Positions 49,049 through 57,649 of a stretch of 64,000 nucleotides of DNA are shown here, piece by piece. The stretch is taken from the NCBI GenBank assembly GCA_002314875.1, contig DCHS01000052.1, positions 136,129 to 200,128 on the forward strand. The letters are read 5' to 3'. A program made the position numbers and the translations under genes. This DNA comes from Prevotellaceae bacterium UBA1746. GTDB taxonomy: Bacteria; Bacteroidota; Bacteroidia; Bacteroidales; Bacteroidaceae. The notes below the pieces were generated by a model. It saw only the letters and a program-made list of their open reading frames with translations. It made no database searches and was not told the DNA's origin. The first letter of the stretch is position 1. Each line of letters starts with the position of its first letter.

Positions 49049-49597
49049 ATGGCTTTGTATATCAGAAGTGCTCAACCGAATGATGCGGAAGCGATTCTTG
49101 CTATTTATGCTCCTTATGTGGAGAAAACGGCGATTACTTTCGAATACGAAGTTCCCGGTGTGGAGGAATTTCGTCTGCGCATTCAGAAGACTTTGAAACA
49201 ATATCCTTATCTTGTTGCAGAAGATGAGAGTGGGGTAGTCGGTTATGCTTACGCTGGTGTTTTTAAGGCTCGTGCCGCTTACGACTGGTGTGTGGAGACC
49301 ACTATATATATAAAAGAGGAGTGCCGTGGAAAAGGCATTGGCAAAGCACTCTATTCAGAACTCGAGTCCCGTTTGAAGGCTCTGGGGTTCCTCAACCTCA
49401 ACGCCTGCATCACCTGGCTGGATGAGCCAAATGAATATGTGACGCATCAAAGTCCGGATTTCCACGCCCATCTTGGTTTTGAGAAGTGTGCCCACTTCCA
49501 CCGTTGTGGCTATAAGTTCAGTCGTTGGTTCGATATGATCTGGATGGAGAAGCGACTCGCCGATATTTCTCATCCTCAACGCCCATCTTGTTTATAA
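49049..49597 (+). CDS. GNAT N-acetyltransferase, phosphinothricin-acetyltransferase-like
   Basis: This 182-residue cytosolic enzyme has IRSAQPNDAEAILAIYAPYV at the start, VETTIYIKEECRGKGIGKAL (acetyl-CoA pyrophosphate loop CRGKGIGKAL) and a C-terminal HLGFEKCAHFHRCGYKFSRW. These features match the PAT/YwnH group that acetylates small amines or amino-acid analogues such as methionine sulfoximine. The natural substrate is unknown and the name does not prove resistance. It lies 72 bases after the GH35 gene and ends at a strong terminator. Confidence 0.88.
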   Translation: MALYIRSAQPNDAEAILAIYAPYVEKTAITFEYEVPGVEEFRLRIQKTLKQYPYLVAEDESGVVGYAYAGVFKARAAYDWCVETTIYIKEECRGKGIGKALYSELESRLKALGFLNLNACITWLDEPNEYVTHQSPDFHAHLGFEKCAHFHRCGYKFSRWFDMIWMEKRLADISHPQRPSCL

Positions 49598-49605
49598 GAC
49601 TAAAA

Positions 49606-49644
49606 AATCGGGGTTACGCTAATGGCGTAACCCCGATTCTATTT
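49606..49644. terminator. Bidirectional terminator between the GNAT gene and dnaJ
   Basis: AATCGGGGTTACGC pairs perfectly with GCGTAACCCCGATT around a TAATG loop, with A and T runs on the two sides. Confidence 0.93.
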
Positions 49645-49656
49645 TTCGGTGTTATT

Positions 49657-50829
49657 CTATTGAAAATAAGAGCGGAAACTCTTGAAGATTTTATCCTTGA
49701 TACTTGTTGAAGGTTTAAGATTGGGGCTTTCCTTCATTTCCGTAAAGGCCTTCTTCTCAGAGTTTGAGAGGTTTTCAGGGATATAGACACTGATGTTGAT
49801 AACGATATCGCCGCGGCCATAACTGTATCCGCTGCTGCTTACCTGGGGAAGACCCTTTCCGCGAAGACGCATACGAGTTCCGGGCTGCGTTCCAGGCTTG
49901 ATAGTAACACGGGCGTGGCCATCGAGCGTGGGAATTTCAACGGTATCGCCGAGTGTTGCCTGACTAACCGTAAGGAGCAGATTGTAGATGAGGTCATTCT
50001 CATCACGGATGAAGTCATTGTTTGGCTCTTCTTCGATGAACACTTGAATGTCACCGGGAATACCATTGTGCTTGGCAGCATTACCCTTACCCTGAACGGT
50101 AAAAATCATACCCTCCTGTACACCTGCGGGAATCTGTACTTCTACAACTTCCTCGCCGCTGACGGTTCCCTCACCATGACAATGAGGACATCTGTGGGTG
50201 ACAATCTTTCCTTCGCCACCACAACGTGGACAAGCCACCTGTTGCTGCATGACGCCGAATATGCTCTGAGCCTGACGGATAGTGTAGCCGCGACCTTGAC
50301 AGTCGGGACAAGTTTCAGGGTTATGGCCCTTTTCGGAGCCACCACCACCACATTCGGGGCAAGTTACCTGCTTCTTGATTTTAAACTTCTTTGTAGCACC
50401 CTCAGAGATTTCCTTCAGATTGAGGCGCACCTTTACGCGTAGATCACCGCCACGATAACGCTGCTGGCCACCACGGCTGCTGCCACCACCGAAACCAAAT
50501 CCACCTCCGCCGAAATGTCCGCCGAAGATATCACCAAATGCAGAGAAAATATCGTTGAGGTCAGTGAATCCACCACCGAATCCGCCGCCGAAACCACCAG
50601 CACCCTGAGCGCCAGCCTTTCCAAATTGGTCATAGCGGGCACGCTTATCCGGATCACGGAGAACATCGTAGGCCTCTGCAGCCTCCTTGAACTTTTCTTC
50701 CGCTTCCTTATCACCGGGATTACGGTCGGGATGGTACTTGATCGCGACCTTCTTATATGCCTTTTTGATCTCCTCAGCGCTGGCATTCTTGTCAACACCA
50801 AGAATATCGTAATAACTAGTATCTGCCAT
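49657..50829 (-). CDS. dnaJ: Chaperone DnaJ (Hsp40)
   Basis: This 390-residue co-chaperone stimulates DnaK and delivers unfolded proteins. The J domain is at 1-70 with HPD at 33-35, then a Gly/Phe-rich region (about 75-130). Four zinc repeats follow at about 151-208 (CPECGGGG, CPDCQGRG, CPRCGGEG, CPHCHGEG), then two C-terminal substrate-binding beta domains. It is 46 bases downstream of grpE, a normal heat-shock pair; dnaK is not in the window. No CIRCE element is visible. Confidence 0.97.
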   Translation of the reverse strand: MADTSYYDILGVDKNASAEEIKKAYKKVAIKYHPDRNPGDKEAEEKFKEAAEAYDVLRDPDKRARYDQFGKAGAQGAGGFGGGFGGGFTDLNDIFSAFGDIFGGHFGGGGFGFGGGSSRGGQQRYRGGDLRVKVRLNLKEISEGATKKFKIKKQVTCPECGGGGSEKGHNPETCPDCQGRGYTIRQAQSIFGVMQQQVACPRCGGEGKIVTHRCPHCHGEGTVSGEEVVEVQIPAGVQEGMIFTVQGKGNAAKHNGIPGDIQVFIEEEPNNDFIRDENDLIYNLLLTVSQATLGDTVEIPTLDGHARVTIKPGTQPGTRMRLRGKGLPQVSSSGYSYGRGDIVINISVYIPENLSNSEKKAFTEMKESPNLKPSTSIKDKIFKSFRSYFQ

Positions 50830-50875
50830 TTTAATTAAAAATTAAAGATGAATAATTAAAAATTAAAATGATGGC

Positions 50876-51460
50876 TTATTGACCAACGACAACCTTTGCA
50901 TGGCGGAGAACCTTGTCGTTCAACAAGTAGCCAGCCTGTACAGTGTCAATAATCTGATTCTTCTTGTCTTCGCCCATAGGAAGAATGGCAACTGCCTCAT
51001 GGAAATCTGTATCAAATTCTTTCTCTGCCGTCTCCATCTTCTTCAGACCTTGCAATTCGAGAACACGATTCATCTTCTGGAAGATCATGTTCAGGCCCTC
51101 ACGAGCCGTTTCAATGTCATCACTCTTTTCTATGTTCTGCTGAGCACGCTCCATATCGTCAAGGATGGGGAGAATGCTCTCTATCACCTTCTTTCCGCCA
51201 TTGACAATAAGATCGGCGATGTTCTTCTGCTGTTGACGGCGATAGTTGGTAAAGTCAGCAACCTGACGAAGCAACTTGTCTTTGAGATCAGCGATTTCTG
51301 CTTCGGCTTGTGCCAACTTGTCAGCATCCGTCATTTCTGCAGACTCCTCAGTACTTTCTTCTGCAACATTGGCAGTTTCTTCAGTAACTTCAGTATCTAC
51401 GGTAGCTTCGACTTTTACTTCTTCAGTCTGTTCGGGGTTCTGTATTTCTTTTTCTTCCAT
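50876..51460 (-). CDS. grpE: Nucleotide exchange factor GrpE
   Basis: A 194-residue DnaK nucleotide-exchange factor. An acidic disordered N terminus (1-45, rich in Glu, Thr and Val) leads to a long dimer coiled coil (DADKLAQAEAEIADLKDKLL). The GrpE beta head follows, with MIFQKMNRVLELQGLKKM, FDTDFHEAVA and a C-terminal GYLLNDKVLRHAKVVV. I start at 51460; 27 further codons upstream are not family-like and overlap the ABC-F gene region. It probably shares a message with dnaJ. Confidence 0.95.
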   Translation of the reverse strand: MEEKEIQNPEQTEEVKVEATVDTEVTEETANVAEESTEESAEMTDADKLAQAEAEIADLKDKLLRQVADFTNYRRQQQKNIADLIVNGGKKVIESILPILDDMERAQQNIEKSDDIETAREGLNMIFQKMNRVLELQGLKKMETAEKEFDTDFHEAVAILPMGEDKKNQIIDTVQAGYLLNDKVLRHAKVVVGQ

Positions 51461-51540
51461 AATAGTTTTATTATAATTTGCTCCTCGCTTAGCAAATATC
51501 GTGCCGAGAGAGGAGCAAAGTGTCTTGAAGGACGGAGCCA

Positions 51541-53160
51541 TTAAACTTCTCCGTACATTTTGTGACGGATTTCTTTGATGCGGTCATCGTGGATATAATC
51601 CTCGTAGGTCATCAACTTGTCGATGATACCGTTCGGGGTAAGCTCGATGACACGGTTGGCTACGGTATTGATGAACTCGTGGTCATGGCTGGCAAAGAGA
51701 ATGTTTCCACGGAACAACTTCAAGTTGTTGTTGAACGCCTGAATGGATTCCATATCGAGGTGGTTCGTCGGAGTATCAAGGATGAGACAGTTCGCATTGC
51801 GGAGCTGCATGCGGGCAATCATACAACGCATCTTCTCACCACCGGAGAGAACGGGCACCTTCTTGAGGATTTCTTCATCTTTGAAGAGCATACGGCCGAG
51901 GAATGCCTTGAAATAAACTTCATTTCCTTCTCCGAACTGCATGAGCCAGTCGAGCATGTTGATGTCTTGCTTGAAGAACTCTGTGTTGTCGAGGGGAAGA
52001 TAAGCCGTTGTGATTGTCTGGCCCCACTTGTAAGAACCTGTAACAGGTTCCTGATGACCATTGATGATTTCGAAGAGGGCGGTCATCGCACGAGGGTCGT
52101 GGCTAATGAAGACTACCTTTTCCTCCCGCTGGATTTGGAATTCAACATTGTCGAAAAGAACAGTACCGTCTTCAGCAACTGCCTTGAGACCTTCCACTTC
52201 AAGAATCTGGTTACCCGGTTCACGTTCCATCTGGAAGATAATTCCAGGATAGCGGCGGGTTGAAGGCTTGATGTCGTCAACGGTAAGTTTTTCCAACATC
52301 TTTTTACGAGAGGTTGTCTGACGGCTCTTTGCTACATTGGCACTGAATCGGCGAATGAATTCCTCGAGTTCCTTACGCTTTTCCTCTGCCTTTGCCTTCT
52401 GATTCTGAGCCTGTCGGAGAGCCAACTGGCTGGATTCATACCAGAAAGAGTAGTTACCAGAGAAGAGGGTTACCTTGCCGAAGTCGATATCGACGGTATG
52501 TGTACAAACCTGATCGAGGAAATGACGGTCGTGAGATACAACGAGGACGGTGTGTTCGAAGTTACCAAGATATTCTTCCAACCATTCAACAGTCTCAAGG
52601 TCGAGGTCGTTGGTAGGTTCATCGAGGAGGAGGTTGTCGGGTTCACCGAAAAGCGCCTGTGCCAACATGACACGCACCTTCTGCTTACCAGAGAGAGACC
52701 CCATCAACTGATAGTGGAGATCTTCCTTTATACCGAGACCGGAGAGGAGGGTAGCGGCATTGTTCTCGGCCTCATATCCCCCCATGGTTGCAAATTTGTC
52801 TTCAAGTTCAGCAACAAGGATACCGTCTTCATCGGTGAAGTCCTCTTTCGCATACAGCTCATTACGCTGCTGCATGATGTCCCACATTACAGTGTGGCCC
52901 TGAAGAACGGTGTCAAGAACGGTCTGGTCATCAAACTTGAAGTGGTCCTGGCTTAATACGCTCATGCGCTCGCCGGGAGCCATTTCAAAAGTACCCTTTG
53001 TAGGTTCCAGTTCACCACTGATGACCTTGAGAAGAGTAGACTTTCCGGCACCATTGGCACCGATAATACCGTAAATGTTACCATTAGTAAACTTCATGTT
53101 AACATCCTGATAAAGGATGCGCTTGCCGAATTGAACTGCGATGTTTGAAAGTGTTATCAT
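51541..53160 (-). CDS. ABC-F family ATPase (YbiT-like) with one degenerate ATP site
   Basis: This 539-residue soluble protein has two ABC domains joined by a charged linker (about 245-300) and no membrane part, so it should act on the ribosome. Domain 1 has an intact Walker A GANGAGKS (34-41), signature LSGKQ (156-160) and Walker B LLLDEPTN with catalytic E181. Domain 2 lacks a Walker A (FISHDPRAMT at 351-360) and has T463 in place of the catalytic glutamate in LILDTPTNHLD. It keeps a normal signature LSGGE (438-442). One composite ATP site is thus complete and the other lost. It ends 80 bases before grpE. Confidence 0.9.
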   Translation of the reverse strand: MITLSNIAVQFGKRILYQDVNMKFTNGNIYGIIGANGAGKSTLLKVISGELEPTKGTFEMAPGERMSVLSQDHFKFDDQTVLDTVLQGHTVMWDIMQQRNELYAKEDFTDEDGILVAELEDKFATMGGYEAENNAATLLSGLGIKEDLHYQLMGSLSGKQKVRVMLAQALFGEPDNLLLDEPTNDLDLETVEWLEEYLGNFEHTVLVVSHDRHFLDQVCTHTVDIDFGKVTLFSGNYSFWYESSQLALRQAQNQKAKAEEKRKELEEFIRRFSANVAKSRQTTSRKKMLEKLTVDDIKPSTRRYPGIIFQMEREPGNQILEVEGLKAVAEDGTVLFDNVEFQIQREEKVVFISHDPRAMTALFEIINGHQEPVTGSYKWGQTITTAYLPLDNTEFFKQDINMLDWLMQFGEGNEVYFKAFLGRMLFKDEEILKKVPVLSGGEKMRCMIARMQLRNANCLILDTPTNHLDMESIQAFNNNLKLFRGNILFASHDHEFINTVANRVIELTPNGIIDKLMTYEDYIHDDRIKEIRHKMYGEV

Positions 53161-53269
53161 GCGAAAGAATTTGTTATTGCGAAATAGGAGAAAGATGCCC
53201 TTTCTTTAAGATGTATGTACCATTATTCTTGTAATCGGGCTCGAAATTACGAAAAAATAGGGAATTGTT

Positions 53270-53299
53270 TTTGCTAATGTGAAATAAATCGTACTTTTG
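53270..53299 (+). promoter_or_regulatory. Promoter of the MATE transporter gene
   Basis: TTTG (53270-53273), 18 bases, TACTTTTG (53292-53299), 20 bases before the ATG. Confidence 0.75.
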
Positions 53300-53318
53300 C
53301 CGCCGATTTAACAAGACA

Positions 53319-54713
53319 ATGACAAACCGACATACCAAAGACCAACTCCTCTTTATATTAAGGGACGGAGGAGAGATGTCCCGCAGCGAGAAACTTCGTC
53401 TCGTTGCGTTGTTGAGTGTACCTGCTATGTTGGCCCAGTTATCGACCATCATCATGCAGTATATAGATGCAATGATGGTTGGCGCTCTGGGAGCTGAGGC
53501 GTCGGCCAGCATCGGTCTTGTGAGTACGACAACCTGGCTCTTTGGAGGTCTGTGCGGTTCTATCGGAACGGGTTTCTCCGTCCTTGTGGCTCACCATATT
53601 GGTGCAAAAGAGAATGGTAAGGCTCGCGATATTCTCCGCCAGTCCCTTTTCTTTTGCCTCTGCTTTGCCTTAACTGTCAGCCTGTTCTGCGTCAGCATCC
53701 ACTCCTATCTTCCCGTTTGGCTCGGAGGAGCCCCAGAAGTCGTTGGACTGTCTTCGCAGTACTTCTTGATTTGGGCATTGACACTGCCCGTCATGCAGCT
53801 GTATTTCTTATCAAATGGTATGCTGCGTTGCTCGGGAAACATGAAGATTCCTAGTATTATGGGTGTGCTGATGTGTATCCTCGACATTATTTTCAACATC
53901 ATCCTCATCCCTCGCTATGGTGTTCCTGGAGCCGCCCTTGCAACGACTCTATCGGCTATCGTCGTTGCCGTTTCCAGTCTTACCTATCTGGTGACAAAGA
54001 GCAAGGAACTGAGTCTCATCGGTCATTCTTGGCACTTCCTTCCGCGTAAGCACGATCTGAAACGGGCGATGAAAATCGCTCTCCCTATGGCAGTTGAACA
54101 TGTCATCTTCTGCGGTGCCCAGATTACCAGTACCCTTATTGTTGCCCCTCTTGGAACTGTTGCCATCGCCGCTAATGCCTTCGGTATTATCGTAGAGAGC
54201 CTGTGCTATATGCCAGGCTATGGTATCGGTGATGCGGCGACGACCTTGATAGGCCAGAGTATTGGTGCCAAGCGTCAGGATCTCGTTCGTAGTTTCTCTG
54301 CTATTACAACCGTTGTCGGTATTGCTGCTATGAGTATTTTAGGTGTTCTAATGTATATTCTCGCTCCCAATCTGATGCAGATGATGACACCTGATTTAGC
54401 TGTGCAGGCCGAGAGCGTTACCGCACTCCGAATCGAAGCCTTTGCCGAACCAATGTATGCTGCCAGTATCGTTGTTTATGGTGTTTTTGTTGGTGCCGGC
54501 GACACTCTTATCCCTTGCTGCATGAATCTCGCCAGCATTTGGTGTGTCCGTATCCCCCTCGCCGCCCTTCTTGCCCATCCCTATGGCCTCGCAGGTGTAT
54601 GGATAGCCATGGCTATTGAACTTACCGTTCGTGGCCTTATTTTCCTCTTCCGTATGGTCTTCTCTCGCAAATATCTCGCTTTTTCTCTTCCCTTTGGCAC
54701 AAATCGTGCATAA
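53319..54713 (+). CDS. MATE-family efflux transporter
   Basis: A 464-residue inner-membrane antiporter with twelve predicted segments in two repeats. The N-terminal LRLVALLSVPAMLAQLSTII and MQYIDAMMVGALGAEASASI, and in the second half ALPMAVEHVIFCGAQI with VAIAANAFGIIVESLCYMPG, fit NorM/DinF-type exporters driven by Na+ or H+. Substrates are typically cationic drugs or metabolites; none can be assigned. Divergent from the ABC-F gene; DUF3737 follows after 21 bases. Confidence 0.92.
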   Translation: MTNRHTKDQLLFILRDGGEMSRSEKLRLVALLSVPAMLAQLSTIIMQYIDAMMVGALGAEASASIGLVSTTTWLFGGLCGSIGTGFSVLVAHHIGAKENGKARDILRQSLFFCLCFALTVSLFCVSIHSYLPVWLGGAPEVVGLSSQYFLIWALTLPVMQLYFLSNGMLRCSGNMKIPSIMGVLMCILDIIFNIILIPRYGVPGAALATTLSAIVVAVSSLTYLVTKSKELSLIGHSWHFLPRKHDLKRAMKIALPMAVEHVIFCGAQITSTLIVAPLGTVAIAANAFGIIVESLCYMPGYGIGDAATTLIGQSIGAKRQDLVRSFSAITTVVGIAAMSILGVLMYILAPNLMQMMTPDLAVQAESVTALRIEAFAEPMYAASIVVYGVFVGAGDTLIPCCMNLASIWCVRIPLAALLAHPYGLAGVWIAMAIELTVRGLIFLFRMVFSRKYLAFSLPFGTNRA

Positions 54714-54734
54714 ACCTTAGAAAAACTAATTAAT

Positions 54735-55583
54735 ATGAAACTGATTTCTAATGAAGAGTTCGGCGGTGAACGCCCTCTCTATTGTGAACATGATTTGGAG
54801 TTAGATAATGTGACGATTCACATTGGAGAGTCTTCTTTGAAGGAAACCTCTAACATCTTTGCCCACGACTGTCGCTTTGAAGGAAAATATGTCTTTTGGG
54901 AATGCCAGTACTTCAAAATTGATAACTGTTACTTCGCTGAGAGTGCTCGTAGTTCTCTTTGGTATTCCAAAGAAGTCGAAATGAGCAACTGCCACGTCGA
55001 TGCCCCGAAGATGTTCCGCCGTATGAAGGGAATCAAACTCCATAACTGCTTTTTCTTCAATGCTCTCGAGACCTTCTGGGACTGCGATGACATCCACATA
55101 GACAATTGCACAATAAAGAATGCAGACTATCTCTTTATGCATAGCCACGACATAGAGATTTCTGACTACCATCAGGACGGAAACTATTCCTTCCAGTATG
55201 CCAAGAATGTTGTTATTCGTAATGCAATCCTCAATTCCAAGGATGCACTCTGGGAGGCTGAGAATGTCACTATCTACGACTCGGAGATCAATGGTGAGTA
55301 TTTGGCATGGTATAGCAAGAATCTCCACCTTGTCCGTTGCCATATCACTGGTGAGCAGCCTCTTTGTTACTGTGAGAACCTCGTCATGGAGGACTGCACC
55401 ATGGGTGACGACGCTAATCTCGCCTTTGAATACAGCACTGTCAAGGCTACTATTAAGGGTGATGTCGTCAGCATCAAGAATCCTACTTCTGGGTGTATCC
55501 ATGTTGAAGGCAACATCGGCGAACTCATCTGGGACGACAACCAAAAATCTCCAGCCGACTGCAAAGTGACTTCCGGTGATTAA
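54735..55583 (+). CDS. DUF3737-family right-handed beta-helix protein
   Basis: This 282-residue protein has no signal peptide and a regular repeat of about 20 residues per turn (for example VEMSNCHVDAPKMF, IKLHNCFFFNAL, IHIDNCTIKNADYL). It is a right-handed parallel beta-helix matching DUF3737. Many turns carry a Cys or Asn at the same inward position. The family's function is not established; a carbohydrate or surface-binding role is guesswork. It shares a message with the MATE exporter and ends in a terminator hairpin. Confidence 0.85.
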   Translation: MKLISNEEFGGERPLYCEHDLELDNVTIHIGESSLKETSNIFAHDCRFEGKYVFWECQYFKIDNCYFAESARSSLWYSKEVEMSNCHVDAPKMFRRMKGIKLHNCFFFNALETFWDCDDIHIDNCTIKNADYLFMHSHDIEISDYHQDGNYSFQYAKNVVIRNAILNSKDALWEAENVTIYDSEINGEYLAWYSKNLHLVRCHITGEQPLCYCENLVMEDCTMGDDANLAFEYSTVKATIKGDVVSIKNPTSGCIHVEGNIGELIWDDNQKSPADCKVTSGD

Positions 55584-55656
55584 TAATCCCCCTTTGGCCC
55601 CTCGGACATTTCAAAACAACAGTAAATAATCCATAAAAATTCCTAAAACTTAAATT

Positions 55657-55704
55657 AAACAGCCGCAAAGCCGATATTTTTTCGTATCTTTGCGGCTGTT
55701 TTCG
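55657..55704 (+). terminator. Terminator whose right arm contains a promoter box
   Basis: AAACAGCCGCAAAG (55657-55670) pairs exactly with CTTTGCGGCTGTTT (55688-55701) around a 17-base loop and is followed by more T. The right arm overlaps the -7 box TATCTTTG of the lysozyme gene. Confidence 0.8.
55685..55692 (+). promoter_or_regulatory. -7 box of the GH25 lysozyme gene
   Basis: TATCTTTG matches TAnnTTTG, 42 bases before the ATG at 55735. It begins in the loop and enters the right arm of the preceding terminator. No clear -33 box. Confidence 0.55.
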
Positions 55705-55734
55705 TTATTATTCATTTCTCTCACATTCAAATTG

Positions 55735-56559
55735 ATGCGACTGACCACAATATTTCTCACCATTATCCTGACTTTCCAGATATGCCTTTCTGCTACAGCC
55801 AACGATTCCAATGACAAGCGGAAGAAGGGCAAGGAAGGTGAGGTTACTCAGGCTTTGGGGACAGCTCCTGATGCCATGCCAGGGGTTGCGCATAAGGAGA
55901 GAACATATACGGTCAGTACTCCGATGAAGGTTCCAAAGAATGGTACCGGATATTGTAATAACCGCTATCTTGAGGGTATCGATGTCTCTCACTATCAATC
56001 TGTCATCGACTGGCCGACGGTAGGTGCCGAGGGTGGTGTCAGTTATGTCTATATCAAGGGAACGGAAGGCAGTGATCTCGTCGACGATTGCTATGAACGT
56101 AATCTCAGGGGGGCGCGTGCCGCGGGTTTATCTGTCGGTGCCTATCATTTTTACAGACCGGCTAGGACCGTTGAGGAAAATTTCCGCAATATGATCTCCA
56201 CCATTAAAAAGGAGGATCAGGATCTTGCCCCCATGGTTGATGTCGAAAATGCTCAGGGTGTCTCCATAGAAAAACTTCGTAAGGACCTTGAGGAGTTTTG
56301 TAAGAAGGTAGCGAAACATTATGGACGCAAACCTCTGCTCTATACGGGGCAGAACTTCTATAACAAGTATTTCCAGGATTTTATGCCTGGTCATGTATGG
56401 ATGATTGCCAAATATGCCGATACTCCTCCCATCCTCGAGGATGGTACTAGTTGCTATATGTGGCAATATACCGAGAAGGGTCGGGTGCCAGGGATTCGCG
56501 GAAACTGTGACCGTTCTTGTTTGATGTATGGTAACGCATTACGTACCATCCAGATGTAA
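55735..56559 (+). CDS. Exported GH25 lysozyme-like muramidase
   Basis: This 274-residue protein has a signal peptide or membrane anchor (TIFLTIILTFQICLSATA) and a charged linker to about residue 75. The GH25 barrel then has EGIDVSHYQSVIDWP (catalytic Asp), YVYIKGTEG, GAYHFYRPA, and MVDVENAQG with the second acidic pair. It also has YTGQNFYNKYF and WQYTEKGRVPGI. It should cut the MurNAc-GlcNAc bond of peptidoglycan, of self or competitors. I start at 55735, because 15 codons upstream would begin within the promoter. Confidence 0.9.
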   Translation: MRLTTIFLTIILTFQICLSATANDSNDKRKKGKEGEVTQALGTAPDAMPGVAHKERTYTVSTPMKVPKNGTGYCNNRYLEGIDVSHYQSVIDWPTVGAEGGVSYVYIKGTEGSDLVDDCYERNLRGARAAGLSVGAYHFYRPARTVEENFRNMISTIKKEDQDLAPMVDVENAQGVSIEKLRKDLEEFCKKVAKHYGRKPLLYTGQNFYNKYFQDFMPGHVWMIAKYADTPPILEDGTSCYMWQYTEKGRVPGIRGNCDRSCLMYGNALRTIQM

Positions 56560-56580
56560 TCCCCATTTTTTAGAAAGATC

Positions 56581-56625
56581 AAAAAGCTCCGGAAGAGATT
56601 GAAACTTTCTCTTCCGGAGCTTTTT
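56581..56625. terminator. Bidirectional terminator between the lysozyme and SBF genes
   Basis: An 18-bp perfect stem (AAAAAGCTCCGGAAGAGA and its inverted copy) with a 9-base loop, flanked by A and T runs. Confidence 0.95.
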
Positions 56626-56629
56626 ATGC

Positions 56630-57607
56630 TTATTTCTTTGCTATTCGAGCGAGTTGGTAACTATTCCAAAGATTATGGAATACACTGTAGAAGCCCCCGG
56701 CAATGCTGCTGAGTGGGTCAAAGAATGTGTAGCCGCACCAGATGAGGAATACGGTATTCTTCTGTCCTAACGCCTGTCCCGCAGTGATGGCATCCTCATA
56801 CCGATGGCCTATTTTGCGCCCTGCCCAGAATTGGAAAAGGCAACTCAATCCACTGATAATGCAGATACTAGCCAAAACCCATAGCGCTGCATGACTCTCC
56901 CAAATGCTTTTTACGCTGACCATAATAGCAAAGGTGAGACCAAAGGCCCAGAGATAGAGAGCAAGGTCCTTGATATGCGTTATCTTGTGTAAGAGTCTCT
57001 CGCTGGTATAGCGTACTACAAGGGCAAGGAGGAAGGGGCAGAAAAGTAGAGGGAACACTTTCCCGATGATGAGAAAGAAACTTTTGATGAAGCCCAAGTC
57101 GCTGTCAGGATTGAGGAGAGGGACGAAGGTGGGGATGATAATTGCTACGATAAAGTTGATGAGAATCGTATAAGTCGTATTGTTGGTAATACTTCCACCT
57201 AGTTTTCCCGTGACGACAGCCGCCGCTGTTGCGGTAGGGCAGATCAGACAAAGCATTCCGCCCTCAATGATAGAATGCCATGAGTTCCATTGTGTAACGC
57301 TGGATGGTCCGCCCATACTGGCGAAAAGAATGAGGGGGAGTGCGAGGATAACAAAGCAGCCTACCTGGATTAGGGCTAGCCACAGCATCCAGGGGTTGAA
57401 TTTGAGATCCTTGGGATTCACCTTGCAGAATGTCACGAAAAGCATGGTGAAGATTAGCCAGGGTTGGATGAATTTGACGATTCTGAAAGTGTCCTCTTCG
57501 TAGGGTTTTAGTTGGGGGAACCAGATAAAAATGCAGAACAGCAAGGTTCCCATCAGGATGCCAATCGCCAGCATCCAAGTGCGTATGAATCGTATAAAAG
57601 ATTGCAT
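56630..57607 (-). CDS. SBF-type (bile acid:sodium symporter-like) membrane transporter
   Basis: This 325-residue protein has about ten hydrophobic segments. GGMLCLICPTATAAAVVTGKLGGS resembles the discontinuous-helix crossover motif of the SBF/BASS superfamily. TAGQALGQKNTVFLIWCGYT in the second half is the matching repeat. Substrates of the family include bile acids, pantoate, arsenite (ACR3) and other organic anions; none can be chosen here. It follows uvrB by 42 bases. Confidence 0.78.
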   Translation of the reverse strand: MQSFIRFIRTWMLAIGILMGTLLFCIFIWFPQLKPYEEDTFRIVKFIQPWLIFTMLFVTFCKVNPKDLKFNPWMLWLALIQVGCFVILALPLILFASMGGPSSVTQWNSWHSIIEGGMLCLICPTATAAAVVTGKLGGSITNNTTYTILINFIVAIIIPTFVPLLNPDSDLGFIKSFFLIIGKVFPLLFCPFLLALVVRYTSERLLHKITHIKDLALYLWAFGLTFAIMVSVKSIWESHAALWVLASICIISGLSCLFQFWAGRKIGHRYEDAITAGQALGQKNTVFLIWCGYTFFDPLSSIAGGFYSVFHNLWNSYQLARIAKK

Positions 57608-57649
57608 GATAAATCAAAATCAGAGCACCCAAGTAATCAGGGTACGCCG

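Noticed and set aside
49049..49597. Antibiotic or herbicide resistance gene
   Set aside because: Similarity to phosphinothricin acetyltransferase is at family level only; these enzymes often have other amine substrates.
51541..53160. ABC-F antibiotic-resistance ribosome protection protein
   Set aside because: The sequence is closest in style to housekeeping YbiT-like proteins and shows no resistance-type extended linker.
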